From Neobacillus sp. PS3-40 (lineage in GTDB: Bacteria > Bacillota > Bacilli > Bacillales > Cytobacillaceae), in assembly GCF_030915485.1 (NCBI RefSeq), contig NZ_CP133266.1, positions 2,360,001 to 2,424,000 on the forward strand: a stretch of DNA of 64,000 nt. The letters are read 5' to 3'. Of the stretch, positions 12,645-21,873 are shown piece by piece (positions within the stretch are counted from its first letter, which is position 1; every line of letters begins with the position of its first letter). A model generated the notes under the pieces. That model was not told where the DNA came from. It did no database searches and was given only the letters and a program-made list of their open reading frames with translations. A program made the translations under genes and the position numbers.

Positions 12645-13412
12645 ATGTTATTTGATACACATGCGCATTTAAATGCAGATCAATTTAGTGAGGATTTAGA
12701 GGATGTAATTTCCCGGGCCCAAGATACAGGAGTATCCACGATAGTTGTCGTTGGCTTTGATCGCCCAACCATTAAAAGGGCAATTGAGTTAGCAGACAAA
12801 TATGAGTTTATCTATGCTTCCGTTGGTTGGCATCCTGTGGATGCAATTGATATGACTGAAGGAGATTTAAAATGGATTGAAGAACTTTCCGCCCATCCAA
12901 AAGTAGTCGCCCTTGGGGAAATGGGTCTTGATTATTATTGGGATAAATCGCCAAAGGATATTCAAAAGGAAGTATTTCGTAAACAAATCAAACTAGCAAA
13001 AAAAGTAAAACTTCCAATTGTTATACACAACCGTGAAGCAACTGCTGATGTTATGGAAATTTTAAAAGAAGAGGGTGCTGAGGAAGTAGGAGGTATTATG
13101 CACTGCTTCAGTGGAAGCCCTGAGATTGCAAAAGAATGCGTGAATATGAATTTTTATATTTCCTTAGGTGGTCCAGTAACCTTTAAAAATGCAAAAAAAC
13201 CAAAGGAAGTGGCGGCAGAGATTCCATTAGAGAAGTTGCTAATTGAGACAGACTGTCCATACCTAGCTCCCCATCCTTTTCGTGGAAAGCGTAACGAACC
13301 AAGCTATGTAAAATTGGTTGCGGAAGAAATTGCAGAAATAAAAGGGATCTCATTTGCAGAAATTGCTGAAGTAACTACAAGGAATGCAAAAAAACTATTT
13401 GACATAAAATGA
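12645..13412 (+). CDS. TatD family metal-dependent hydrolase (YabD)
   Basis: 255-residue TIM-barrel metallohydrolase, the same length as B. subtilis YabD. Metal-ligand motifs are intact: DTHAHL at residues 4–9, GEMGLDYYWD near 91, HNREA, HCFSG and ETDCPYLAPHP. TatD proteins are reported as Mg-dependent 3' exonucleases or DNases and D-aminoacyl-tRNA deacylases; the precise substrate here is unknown. SD TAGGAG is present. A terminator separates it from metG, yet the neighbourhood is conserved in Bacillus. Confidence 0.9.
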   Translation: MLFDTHAHLNADQFSEDLEDVISRAQDTGVSTIVVVGFDRPTIKRAIELADKYEFIYASVGWHPVDAIDMTEGDLKWIEELSAHPKVVALGEMGLDYYWDKSPKDIQKEVFRKQIKLAKKVKLPIVIHNREATADVMEILKEEGAEEVGGIMHCFSGSPEIAKECVNMNFYISLGGPVTFKNAKKPKEVAAEIPLEKLLIETDCPYLAPHPFRGKRNEPSYVKLVAEEIAEIKGISFAEIAEVTTRNAKKLFDIK

Positions 13413-13424
13413 CACGAATTTTGA

Positions 13425-13458
13425 AAAAAACAGGCGAAGTTTGTCCTGTTTTTTTCTT
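13425..13458 (+). terminator. tatD terminator
   Basis: AAAACAGG/CCTGTTTT stem with a 10-nt loop and a T-rich tail, immediately after the tatD stop. Confidence 0.88.
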
Positions 13459-13576
13459 TTAACAAAAAGTTCTACATTCCTCCCTTTTCTCATAGGATAA
13501 CCATGTCGATAAGTTTCCCTTTGCAATCTATCCAACATTAGGCATAATTAGTAATACATTCAGGTAAATGCAAAGG

Positions 13577-13606
13577 TTGACAGTTGATAGTTAAGTTCTT
13601 TATAAT
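13577..13606 (+). promoter_or_regulatory. yabE sigma-A promoter
   Basis: Consensus TTGACA (13577–13582), 18-nt spacer, consensus TATAAT (13601–13606), about 14 nt before the yabE SD. Confidence 0.85.
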
Positions 13607-13648
13607 CACTCTCAGGAAAAGGAGGCGTTTTTCATCGTATTCAAAAAC

Positions 13649-14833
13649 ATGAAAAATCTGTTTTCTAAGTCTTTGAGAAATAAAAAATGGACGATTATTT
13701 TTGCTAGTTTTGTAGTTTTTGCGGCAACTTTAGGGATTCTTTTCAATGAGGGATCGAAAAAGAGTGTGGCACTAACGCTTAATGGTCAAACAAAGATCAT
13801 CAAAACACATGCAAATACCGTTCAAGATTTATTAAACGAGTTGCATGTTGTGACTCGCTCACAGGACTACTTGTTTCCCAAGAAAGGCTCTAAGTTGCAG
13901 GAAAACTTGAAAATTACTTGGAAACAAGCAAGACAGGTTCGCATTGTAAAAGACAACGAGAAGAAAACGGTCTGGACAACAGCCAACACGGTTGGAGATC
14001 TCTTAAAAGAGCAGAAAGTGGTTTTGAACGAACATGATCAAATCTCACCTGGATCGCAAGATGCAATCAAAGATAAGATGAAGATTGAAATTAAGGTAGC
14101 AAATCATCTTACTCTGGTTGACGGCGGAAAACAACAACATCAAGTATGGTCCACTTCGACTACGGTCGCTGACTTTTTAACACAACAGGGTATTAAACTT
14201 AAACAATTAGACCGAGTTGAACCATCATTATCTGAGAAAATCAGAGAGAATGGTGTTATTAACGTCATTCGAGTAGAAAAAGTCACCGATGTAGTGGAAG
14301 AACCAATACTATTTGCCGTAGTAACAAGGAAAGATAGCAGTTTAGCAAAAGGAAAAGAAAAGATTGTCTCGAAAGGGCAGCAAGGGCTTGCCTCAAGAAA
14401 GTTTGAAGTAATTCTTGAAAATGGCAAAGAGGTTTCAAGGAAGCTAATTAGTGAAAATAAGGTTAAAGAAAAGCAGGATAAAGTAGTAGCTGTAGGAACG
14501 AAGGAACTGGCCCAACAGGTTTCGCGTGGCGAAGGAAGTAATGGAGAAGAATATTATGTAAATACAACCGCTTATACAGCTGATTGTAATGGCTGTTCAG
14601 GGAATACAGCAACGGGTATTAACCTTCACGCTAACCCAAATTCTAAAGTGATTGCTGTTGATCCTAGAATCATTCCATTAGGAACAAAAGTCTATGTGGA
14701 TGGCTATGGATATGCGGTCGCTGCTGATACGGGATCAAATATAAAAGGATTTCGAATTGATGTTTTCTTTTCGTCCAAAGCAGAAGCCTATCGCTGGGGT
14801 ACTAGAAAAGTAAAAATTAAGGTTCTAAATTAA
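13649..14833 (+). CDS. yabE: YabE: DUF348/G5/3D-domain cell-wall protein
   Basis: 394-residue secreted or membrane-anchored protein: an N-terminal hydrophobic segment (about residues 14–32), three DUF348 repeats (about 40–210, each with a T-V-x-D-(L/F)-L core), a G5 domain (about 215–295) and a C-terminal 3D (Asp-Asp-Asp) domain with the NTTAYTADCNGCSG, GINLHANP and VAVDP-type blocks of lytic transglycosylases. It is related to resuscitation-promoting-factor-like muralytic proteins. The start is odd: GGAGG (13621–13625) is 23 nt before this ATG but 8 nt before an in-frame ATC at 13634. Confidence 0.9.
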   Translation: MKNLFSKSLRNKKWTIIFASFVVFAATLGILFNEGSKKSVALTLNGQTKIIKTHANTVQDLLNELHVVTRSQDYLFPKKGSKLQENLKITWKQARQVRIVKDNEKKTVWTTANTVGDLLKEQKVVLNEHDQISPGSQDAIKDKMKIEIKVANHLTLVDGGKQQHQVWSTSTTVADFLTQQGIKLKQLDRVEPSLSEKIRENGVINVIRVEKVTDVVEEPILFAVVTRKDSSLAKGKEKIVSKGQQGLASRKFEVILENGKEVSRKLISENKVKEKQDKVVAVGTKELAQQVSRGEGSNGEEYYVNTTAYTADCNGCSGNTATGINLHANPNSKVIAVDPRIIPLGTKVYVDGYGYAVAADTGSNIKGFRIDVFFSSKAEAYRWGTRKVKIKVLN

Positions 14834-14845
14834 TCTTATCTTTCC

Positions 14846-14877
14846 ATGCAGAGGATCTTTCCTCTGCATTTTGCTTT
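14846..14877 (+). terminator. yabE terminator
   Basis: Perfect stem ATGCAGAGG/CCTCTGCAT with loop ATCTTT, followed by TTTGCTTT. Confidence 0.88.
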
Positions 14878-15049
14878 GGATGGAAAAGGGAAAAGGGCAG
14901 AGCGTCGCAAAATAAGTAAATTTAATCTGAGCAAAAATACATTCTTCACTAACAATAAAGTGATGGTTACATTGTTCAAATTGAATAATTAGGTTAGTTT
15001 GTTCTCTACATTTGTATTTTTAGAATCGTTGATAGTGGCTCAAGTTATT
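14878..15049. other. Intergenic stretch before rnmV
   Basis: Part of a 380-nt gap between yabE and rnmV. It is AT-rich, with no ORF bearing an SD and no recognised repeat or RNA. A candidate promoter lies at its downstream edge. Confidence 0.4.
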
Positions 15050-15077
15050 TTGCTTTTCCAGCCTTTTTCTTTATACT
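15050..15077 (+). promoter_or_regulatory. Candidate rnmV–rsmA promoter
   Basis: TTGCTT (15050–15055), 16-nt spacer, TATACT (15072–15077), about 135 nt before rnmV. Moderate match only. Confidence 0.45.
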
Positions 15078-15215
15078 AACAGCAAAAGGGTTGTAATTGT
15101 TCGGAGTAAAGCTTCTAATTCAATGTATGAAGGTTTTCAGTATTATAGACGATGGACATTACAAAAATGTTTCAATTTCTTTTCAATTTTGAATTTTTTT
15201 ATATGTGGAGGAATT

Positions 15216-16647
<1,432 letters not shown>

Positions 16648-16664
16648 TTTTTGACTGTCTCGCA

Positions 16665-16706
16665 AAAGTAGCCTAGCCCGCTAAGGGCTGGGCTACTTTC
16701 GTTTTT
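16665..16706 (+). terminator. rnmV–rsmA terminator
   Basis: A 15-bp stem from AAAGTAGCC(T)AGCCC and its complement around loop GCTAA, followed by CGTTTTT. Confidence 0.92.
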
Positions 16707-16713
16707 GTGCGCT

Positions 16714-16732
16714 AATCGGTGAATTTTCTTTA
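16714..16732 (-). repeat. Remnant of the 99-bp intergenic repeat (other end)
   Basis: The minus strand reads TAAAGAAAATTCACCGATT, differing at one base from the first 19 nt of the repeat at 18299. It lies directly after the rsmA terminator. The rest of the repeat is not recognisable here. Confidence 0.55.
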
Positions 16733-16763
16733 TTTCGATTGGAGTGGTACTCCAAAGAATGTC

Positions 16764-16791
16764 ACAAATAAGTACGTGGTTGCATAGCCTA
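16764..16791 (+). promoter_or_regulatory. yabG sigma-K-type promoter
   Basis: CATAGCCTA (16783–16791) fits the sigma-K/E -10 CATANNNTA, and AC (16764–16765) lies 17 nt upstream as expected for sigma-K. yabG is a mother-cell sigma-K gene in B. subtilis. The predicted transcript start near 16798 argues against the in-frame TTG at 16807. Confidence 0.65.
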
Positions 16792-16845
16792 TGAGAGGTA
16801 CTTTATTTGAATGGCCTTTTGTCTGGTCTTATTGGAGTGACTTCG

Positions 16846-17724
16846 GTGAATATTAAGTTGATGGATGTTGTTGCTAGACGGTCATATAACTGTGATATTC
16901 TGTTTCGAGTAATTGATATTGGTGAACGAAATGGTCAAAAATTTGCAGTCCTTTATGGGGAAGATTTCCGCCTTGTAGCAGACTCTCCATATGACGATTT
17001 AATTGTGATTAATCCAAATGAACGGGTGAAGCTTACACAGGAATATAGATCTATTGAAGAACAATCCTTTAGACTTTTTACCCAGGATGTTGATTTGTTA
17101 AAACAAAGACAGGAATATGAAGTATCTGGAGGATATGCAAAACAAACAAATTATTTTCAAATACCAGGTAAAGTACTTCATTTAGATGGAGATCCAGCTT
17201 ATTTAAAAAAATGTCTTACTTTATATGAAAAAATTGGTATACCTGTTTTTGGAATACATTGTAGTGAAAAAGAAATGTCCAGTAAAATAGGTCAGCTTCT
17301 CGACTATTACCGCCCTGATATACTCGTTATAACAGGTCATGATGCCTATTCAAAGGCAAAGGGGAAAATTAATGATATCAACGCTTACCGCCATTCGAAA
17401 CATTTTGCAGAAACGGTAATTGAAGCGCGGAGAAAAATCCCCCATCTGGATCAATTGGTTATTTTTGCTGGTGCATGCCAATCGCACTTCGAATCCCTTA
17501 TTCAAGCAGGGGCGAATTTTGCAAGTTCGCCATCCCGAATTAATATCCATGCATTAGATCCAGTCTATATCGTAGCGAAAATTAGTTTTACGCCCTTTAT
17601 GGAAAGAATTAATGTCTGGGATGTATTGAGGAATACCTTAACCGGGGAGAAAGGTCTTGGTGGAATTGAAACAAGAGGGGTATTAAGAACAGGGATGCCA
17701 TATTTGCCAGTACATGAAGAATAG
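16846..17724 (+). CDS. yabG: Sporulation-specific protease YabG
   Basis: 292-residue spore-coat-associated protease (peptidase family U57 in my memory) that trims coat proteins late in sporulation. The family beginning D(M/V)VARRSY, the LDGDP block, VITGHDAYSKAKGKINDI, and FAGACQSHFESLI are recognisable. GTG 16846 is chosen because GGAG (16834–16837) is 8 nt upstream and the length equals the homologue's. It is monocistronic, with a sigma-K promoter before and a terminator after it. Confidence 0.9.
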   Translation: MNIKLMDVVARRSYNCDILFRVIDIGERNGQKFAVLYGEDFRLVADSPYDDLIVINPNERVKLTQEYRSIEEQSFRLFTQDVDLLKQRQEYEVSGGYAKQTNYFQIPGKVLHLDGDPAYLKKCLTLYEKIGIPVFGIHCSEKEMSSKIGQLLDYYRPDILVITGHDAYSKAKGKINDINAYRHSKHFAETVIEARRKIPHLDQLVIFAGACQSHFESLIQAGANFASSPSRINIHALDPVYIVAKISFTPFMERINVWDVLRNTLTGEKGLGGIETRGVLRTGMPYLPVHEE

Positions 17725-17759
17725 AAAAAGCCTTTAAAGGAATATAAAGGCTTTTTTTG
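17725..17759 (+). terminator. yabG terminator
   Basis: AAAAAGCCTTTA/TAAAGGCTTTTT stem with a T run, directly after the stop codon. Confidence 0.9.
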
Positions 17760-17840
17760 TTATGTACCCTACATATTCCATTCAAAATAAGGCAAATCTA
17801 AATATGTTGAAAATTTGCAGAAAAAGAAAGGAAAAAGTTA

Positions 17841-17870
17841 TTGACAAACTTTTTGTTGGACTGATATAAT
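17841..17870 (+). promoter_or_regulatory. veg promoter 1 (sigma-A)
   Basis: TTGACA (17841–17846), 18-nt spacer, TATAAT (17865–17870): both hexamers are perfect. It precedes promoter 2 by about 40 nt, giving veg tandem promoters. Confidence 0.85.
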
Positions 17871-17882
17871 TTAAGTTTTTGT

Positions 17883-17911
17883 TTGACATAACTGTGTCAG
17901 TGTGTTATACT
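17883..17911 (+). promoter_or_regulatory. veg promoter 2 (sigma-A)
   Basis: TTGACA (17883–17888), 17-nt spacer, TATACT (17906–17911), with the transcript start just before the GAGGTGG SD. The very strong B. subtilis Pveg lies in the same position. Confidence 0.85.
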
Positions 17912-17932
17912 TTACATAGTGAGGTGGACCAA

Positions 17933-18196
17933 ATGCCGAAGACCTTAGCCGATATTAAATTGGGGCTCGACTCGAATTTAGGGAAAAGACTATTGCTTAA
18001 AGCAAACGGAGGACGTAGGAAGACGATTGAGCGTTCCGGTGTTTTAGCTGAAACTTACCCTTCTGTTTTTGTAATTGAGTTAGATCAAGATGAAAATGCA
18101 TTTGAACGTGTTTCATACAGCTATGCTGATGTGTTAACAGAAACAGTTCAAATTACCTTCTATGAAGATGCAACAGGACATGTAGCGTTGAGCTAA
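17933..18196 (+). CDS. veg: Veg protein (biofilm-related)
   Basis: 87-residue SH3-like small protein. [15 protein letters not shown] and [30 protein letters not shown] are near-invariant in the family. In B. subtilis Veg stimulates biofilm gene expression by opposing SinR; whether it does so here is inference. ATG 17933 follows GAGGTGG with a 6-nt gap; an upstream in-frame start at 17879 would lie inside promoter 2. It is monocistronic with its own terminator. Confidence 0.94.
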   Translation: MPKTLADIKLGLDSNLGKRLLLKANGGRRKTIERSGVLAETYPSVFVIELDQDENAFERVSYSYADVLTETVQITFYEDATGHVALS

Positions 18197-18214
18197 ACAT
18201 AAAAACCTTAGCTG

Positions 18215-18248
18215 GCAGTAAACGAATCGGTTTGCTGCTTTTTACTTT
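18215..18248 (+). terminator. veg terminator
   Basis: GCAGTAAAC/GTTTGCTGC stem (9 bp, one wobble), 6-nt loop, then TTTTTACTTTTT. Confidence 0.85.
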
Positions 18249-18298
18249 TTCCGAGGTTTTGTTACCACTTATTTTTGATGAAAACCTAACATATACTT

Positions 18299-18397
18299 TA
18301 AAGAAAATTCGCCGATTGGTGACCGCATAAAGGCGATGACAGAGATGTAGTTGCCCTTATTCGCTAGCAGAATTTATGGATATAAATTCTGATTAAC
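18299..18397 (+). repeat. 99-bp intergenic repeat, copy 1
   Basis: Aligns without gaps to the reverse complement of 52221–52319, with 12 mismatches in 99 positions. It contains a perfect 10-bp hairpin CAGAATTTAT/ATAAATTCTG (18368–18391) and, at the opposite end, a weak ATTCGCC/GGTGA hairpin that is a strong CTCGCC/GGCGAG stem in copy 2. It has no ORF. I see no target duplication or terminal inverted repeats, so it resembles a REP-type or structured-RNA repeat more than a MITE. Confidence 0.85.
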
Positions 18398-18452
18398 TAA
18401 AAAAGATATCTACAGATTCGTAAAGAACAACATGAAATAGGACCCCCTTTTG

Positions 18453-18459
18453 CATACTA
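18453..18459 (+). promoter_or_regulatory. sspF sigma-G-type -10 element
   Basis: CATACTA at 18453–18459 is a perfect sigma-G -10, 33 nt before the sspF start. The -35 is not clear. Forespore expression is expected for this gene family. Confidence 0.55.
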
Positions 18460-18492
18460 AGAATGTCGTGAATGTTGAAAGGGGTTGTTTAG

Positions 18493-18669
18493 ATGGGCAG
18501 AAGAAGAGGTGTCATGTCTGATCGTTTTAAAGAAGAGCTTGCCAAAGAGCTTGGTTTTTATGATGTCGTCAAAAAGGAAGGTTGGGGTGGTATTCGAGCA
18601 AGGGATGCGGGGAATATGGTCAAACGTGCTATCGAACTCGCTGAACAACAGTTGCTCAAGTCCAGGTAA
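18493..18669 (+). CDS. sspF: Small acid-soluble spore protein, alpha/beta type, SspF
   Basis: 58-residue DNA-binding SASP of the minor alpha/beta class, very close to B. subtilis SspF: it begins [10 protein letters not shown], has [10 protein letters not shown], and carries the conserved [17 protein letters not shown] block. These proteins coat spore DNA and protect it from UV and heat. SD GAAAGGGG ends 8 nt before ATG 18493. A sigma-G-like -10 lies upstream and a terminator downstream. The short length makes it easy to miss. Confidence 0.95.
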   Translation: MGRRRGVMSDRFKEELAKELGFYDVVKKEGWGGIRARDAGNMVKRAIELAEQQLLKSR

Positions 18670-18734
18670 GACCACTATCCTTTAGCGTAACAATGCTCAC
18701 TTCTTAATGTTTAAACAAGACATTCATCACGACG

Positions 18735-18763
18735 AGGTCAGGGATAATTCCTGACCTTTTTTT
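18735..18763 (+). terminator. sspF terminator
   Basis: AGGTCAGG/CCTGACCT stem, 7-nt loop, then TTTTTTTCG. Confidence 0.88.
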
Positions 18764-18891
18764 CGTTTCCTTGACGTGCTAATATATATATTTTGAATAG
18801 CATTTTTGGTGAGGATGTCTTACATTTCGCTTTTTGTGGTAAAATAGGACAAAATGTGGATTGCGGAAATTTCAAAAGTAGGTGAGTTTGA

Positions 18892-19761
18892 GTGAAGCTT
18901 GTGGTAAAAGCGCCAGCTAAAATTAATCTTTCATTAGATGTTCTATATAAACGTCCAGATGGTTATCATGAAGTCGAAATGATTATGACAACGATTGATT
19001 TGGCTGACCGGGTTGAACTGACATTATTAGATTCAGATAAAATTAATATCCTTTCGCACAATCGTTTTGTTCCAGATGACCAGCGGAATTTGGCATATCA
19101 GGCAGCGCAACTTCTTAAGGAACGGTACCAAGTTAAAAAGGGTGTTACGATTACGATTGAAAAAAATATTCCTGTTGCAGCAGGATTAGCGGGTGGATCG
19201 AGTGATGCAGCAGCAACGTTAAGAGGCCTTAATAAGCTGTGGAAGCTTGGTTTAACATTGGATGAGTTAGCGGTAATTGGGTCTGAAATAGGTTCGGATG
19301 TTTCCTTTTGTGTATATGGGGGAACAGCTATTGCCAAAGGGCGGGGAGAGAAGATCGTAGAACTTCCACCCCCACCGACATGCTGGATAATCCTAGCGAA
19401 GCCATTTATAGGAGTGTCGACGGCAGAAGTGTATCGTCGTCTCGATTTAACAGGGATGATGCATCCTAATTTAGATGAGATGATTCAAGGGTTAGAGAAT
19501 AATAATTATCAGAAGGTTATAAGTCATGTTGGAAACGTTCTTGAAGATGTAACGTTACATCTTCATCCTGAGGTGGCCCAAATTAAAGATCAAATGAAAC
19601 GTTTTGGCGCTGATGCCGTTTTGATGAGTGGAAGTGGGCCAACGGTTTTTGGAATGGTACAGCATGATTCAAGAATGCATCGAATTTATAATGGGCTTAG
19701 AGGGTTTTGTGATCAAGTATTCGCAGTTCGAATTCTTGGAGAGCGCTATCCACTTGATTAA
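18892..19761 (+). CDS. ispE: 4-diphosphocytidyl-2-C-methyl-D-erythritol kinase
   Basis: 289-residue GHMP kinase of the MEP isoprenoid pathway, phosphorylating CDP-ME. Seen: [13 protein letters not shown] at the N-terminus with Lys10, the ATP-binding [16 protein letters not shown] at residues 94–109, and the C-terminal [10 protein letters not shown] motif. GTG 18892 follows AGGTGAG with a 5-nt gap. It lies between sspF and purR as in B. subtilis. Confidence 0.95.
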   Translation: MKLVVKAPAKINLSLDVLYKRPDGYHEVEMIMTTIDLADRVELTLLDSDKINILSHNRFVPDDQRNLAYQAAQLLKERYQVKKGVTITIEKNIPVAAGLAGGSSDAAATLRGLNKLWKLGLTLDELAVIGSEIGSDVSFCVYGGTAIAKGRGEKIVELPPPPTCWIILAKPFIGVSTAEVYRRLDLTGMMHPNLDEMIQGLENNNYQKVISHVGNVLEDVTLHLHPEVAQIKDQMKRFGADAVLMSGSGPTVFGMVQHDSRMHRIYNGLRGFCDQVFAVRILGERYPLD

Positions 19762-19818
19762 ACCCGTACATTAATGATATATTCCTTTTATAATATTCGT
19801 CTTTTTTGGAGGTAAAAC

Positions 19819-20649
19819 ATGAAATTCCGTCGCAGTGAACGTTTGATTGATATGACGAATTATTTGCTTGAGCACCCGCATCAACTTGTATCCTTGACCT
19901 TTTTTTCGGAGCGGTATTCGTCAGCAAAATCGTCAATCAGTGAGGATTTGGTAATCATTAAAGAGACATTTGAACAAAGGGGTATTGGATCACTGCAGAC
20001 AGTTTCAGGTGCTGCGGGGGGAGTTAAGTTCTTTGTAAAGGTCGGTGAGGAAGAGGCGAAGTTATTTGTCCAAGAACTTTGTGGACTAATTGCCAACCCT
20101 GATCGCCTTTTGCCCGGAGGATATTTATATTTAACAGATATTCTTGGAAATCCAACAATTGTTCAAAAGGTGGGTCGAATGATTGCCTCTGCTTATGCGC
20201 GTTCTAAGATCGATGTTGTAGTGACGGTTGCGACAAAAGGAATTCCTATTGCCTATGCTGTTGCTCGTCATTTAAATGCGCCTGTGGTCATTGTCAGACG
20301 CGACAATAAGGTAACAGAAGGACCAACAGTAAGTATTAATTATGTATCTGGTTCAGCAAAAAGAATTCAAACAATGGTATTGTCTAAGAGGAGCCTGGCA
20401 GAAGGTTCAAAAGTTTTAATTGTAGATGATTTCATGAAAGCTGGCGGAACCGTAATGGGAATGATTAGCTTACTAGAGGAATTTAATGCAAAAGTGGCTG
20501 GAATAGCTGTCTTAGTTGAAGCAGAAAAAATCAACGAACGACTTGTAGATGAATATTTATCCCTTATCCAGCTATCAGATGTTGATGTGAAGGAAAAAAC
20601 AATTAGTGTTCACGAAGGAAATTATTTTTCTGCACATCGGGAAGTCTAA
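19819..20649 (+). CDS. purR: Purine operon repressor PurR
   Basis: 276-residue repressor of purine biosynthesis genes: an N-terminal winged helix (about residues 1–75) and a C-terminal phosphoribosyltransferase-like domain with the PRPP motif VLIVDDFMKAGGT at 199–211. PRPP binding relieves repression in B. subtilis. SD TTGGAGG precedes ATG 19819. It lies 57 nt after ispE and 84 nt before ridA. prs, making PRPP, is encoded 2.6 kb downstream, so the ligand's synthase is a near neighbour. Confidence 0.96.
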   Translation: MKFRRSERLIDMTNYLLEHPHQLVSLTFFSERYSSAKSSISEDLVIIKETFEQRGIGSLQTVSGAAGGVKFFVKVGEEEAKLFVQELCGLIANPDRLLPGGYLYLTDILGNPTIVQKVGRMIASAYARSKIDVVVTVATKGIPIAYAVARHLNAPVVIVRRDNKVTEGPTVSINYVSGSAKRIQTMVLSKRSLAEGSKVLIVDDFMKAGGTVMGMISLLEEFNAKVAGIAVLVEAEKINERLVDEYLSLIQLSDVDVKEKTISVHEGNYFSAHREV

Positions 20650-20733
20650 ATATGCAAAACGAACAAGGTGTTAAAATATAATAAACAAAAATGAAGACCG
20701 ATATAAAAATTTAATTATTTGTGGAGGTACATT

Positions 20734-21108
20734 ATGAAGGCTGTTCAAACAAAACTAGCTCCTGCTGCCATTGGGCCGTATTCTCAAGGAATTATTGTCA
20801 ATAATCTTTTTTACAGCTCAGGGCAGATTCCATTGACTATTGATGGGAACATGATTGAAGGCGATATAAAAAAACAAACAAGACAGGTTTTCCAAAACTT
20901 AGAGGCTGTATTATCTGCTGCAGGTTCATCGTTTGATCAAGTTGTCAAAGCAACAGTGTTTATTAAAGACATGAATGAGTTTGCAGCTGTTAACGAAATT
21001 TATGGGGAATACTTTGTTACTCACAAGCCTGCAAGATCATGTGTAGAGGTAGCCCGCTTACCTAAAGATTCTTTAATAGAAATTGAAGTAGTAGCCCTCA
21101 TTAAATAA
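20734..21108 (+). CDS. ridA: RidA family enamine/imine deaminase (YabJ)
   Basis: 124-residue YjgF/YER057c/UK114 protein. Signature features: [10 protein letters not shown] near residue 11, FYSSGQIPL, and the C-terminal [21 protein letters not shown] with the Arg that binds substrate carboxylates. RidA hydrolyses reactive 2-aminoacrylate; the B. subtilis gene was first linked to purR function. ATG 20734 follows GTGGAGG; an upstream in-frame GTG at 20719 has no SD. Confidence 0.94.
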   Translation: MKAVQTKLAPAAIGPYSQGIIVNNLFYSSGQIPLTIDGNMIEGDIKKQTRQVFQNLEAVLSAAGSSFDQVVKATVFIKDMNEFAAVNEIYGEYFVTHKPARSCVEVARLPKDSLIEIEVVALIK

Positions 21109-21183
21109 TCGACGGTTTTTTCCTTTTTTTTCAAAAGTTCACTATTTTGCCCTTTTTTTCTAGAAATTTTTATGTAAATAAGA

Positions 21184-21208
21184 AGGAAATTAGAAATTTC
21201 TGTTGAAT
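21184..21208 (+). promoter_or_regulatory. spoVG sigma-H-type promoter
   Basis: AGGAAAT (21184–21190) and GAAT (21205–21208) separated by 14 nt, the spacing I remember for B. subtilis spoVG. The preceding 60 nt are extremely T/A-rich, consistent with the AbrB-bound upstream box. Confidence 0.7.
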
Positions 21209-21249
21209 TTAATAACTAGATTTCTATCTTGGAAAAAGGGTGTGGACAC

Positions 21250-21540
21250 ATGGAGGTAACTGACGTAAGATTACGGCGTGTAACTACGGATGGGCGCATG
21301 AGAGCAATCGCTTCAATCACATTAGATAATGAATTTGTTGTTCATGATATCCGCGTGATTGATGGAAACAATGGCTTATTTGTGGCGATGCCAAGTAAGC
21401 GCACTCCTGATGGGGAGTTTCGCGATATTGCGCATCCCATTAACTCAGGAACACGCAGCAAAATTCAAGAGGCAGTTTTAGCTGAGTACCAACGCTTAGG
21501 TGAATTAGAAGTAGAATTTGAAGAAGCTGGAGCTTCATAA
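21250..21540 (+). CDS. spoVG: SpoVG RNA-binding regulator
   Basis: 96-residue protein with the highly conserved [11 protein letters not shown] start and [26 protein letters not shown] block. The family binds RNA/DNA and affects sporulation septation and virulence regulation in Firmicutes. ATG 21250 gives the homologue's N-terminus; AAAGGGTGTGG is the SD. A sigma-H promoter and AT-rich AbrB-type region lie upstream, so expression should rise when AbrB is removed. Confidence 0.96.
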   Translation: MEVTDVRLRRVTTDGRMRAIASITLDNEFVVHDIRVIDGNNGLFVAMPSKRTPDGEFRDIAHPINSGTRSKIQEAVLAEYQRLGELEVEFEEAGAS

Positions 21541-21554
21541 AACTTTTCAACAGG

Positions 21555-21583
21555 GGCCTACCTTTAAAGTAAGGCTCTTTTTA
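21555..21583 (+). terminator. Likely spoVG terminator
   Basis: GCCT...AGGC stem with an internal mismatch and a TTTTT tail, 15 nt after spoVG. Weaker than the other terminators in the window. Confidence 0.5.
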
Positions 21584-21687
21584 TTGTTAAGGAAATTTTA
21601 AAATAGGCTTTTGGATTTTTTTGTAAAAAAAGAACATAATTAAGCATAAGCACTCATTATTTTTCGCTTATTCCTCCAGTGCTAGTC

Positions 21688-21717
21688 AAGGCTAAACAAG
21701 GCGCTTGGCCTTTTTTA
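21688..21717 (+). terminator. Terminator-like hairpin upstream of glmU
   Basis: AAGGCTA/TGGCCTT (7 bp, one wobble) followed by TTTTTTAATT, mid-way in the 333-nt spoVG–glmU gap. It may end a short transcript or be read-through control; no gene lies between it and spoVG. Confidence 0.5.
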
Positions 21718-21873
21718 ATTTGCCTCGTTAACTAACAAATCCTCTTACACATAAATAGTCCCACCAAAAAAAATTTATACCAATTATAGGCTCTTTGCTT
21801 TCTATCCTTGAAATAAGTGAGCATTTAAGATAATATTTTTAGTGGATAAAAAGGTAAAATTGGAGGCTAGTTC

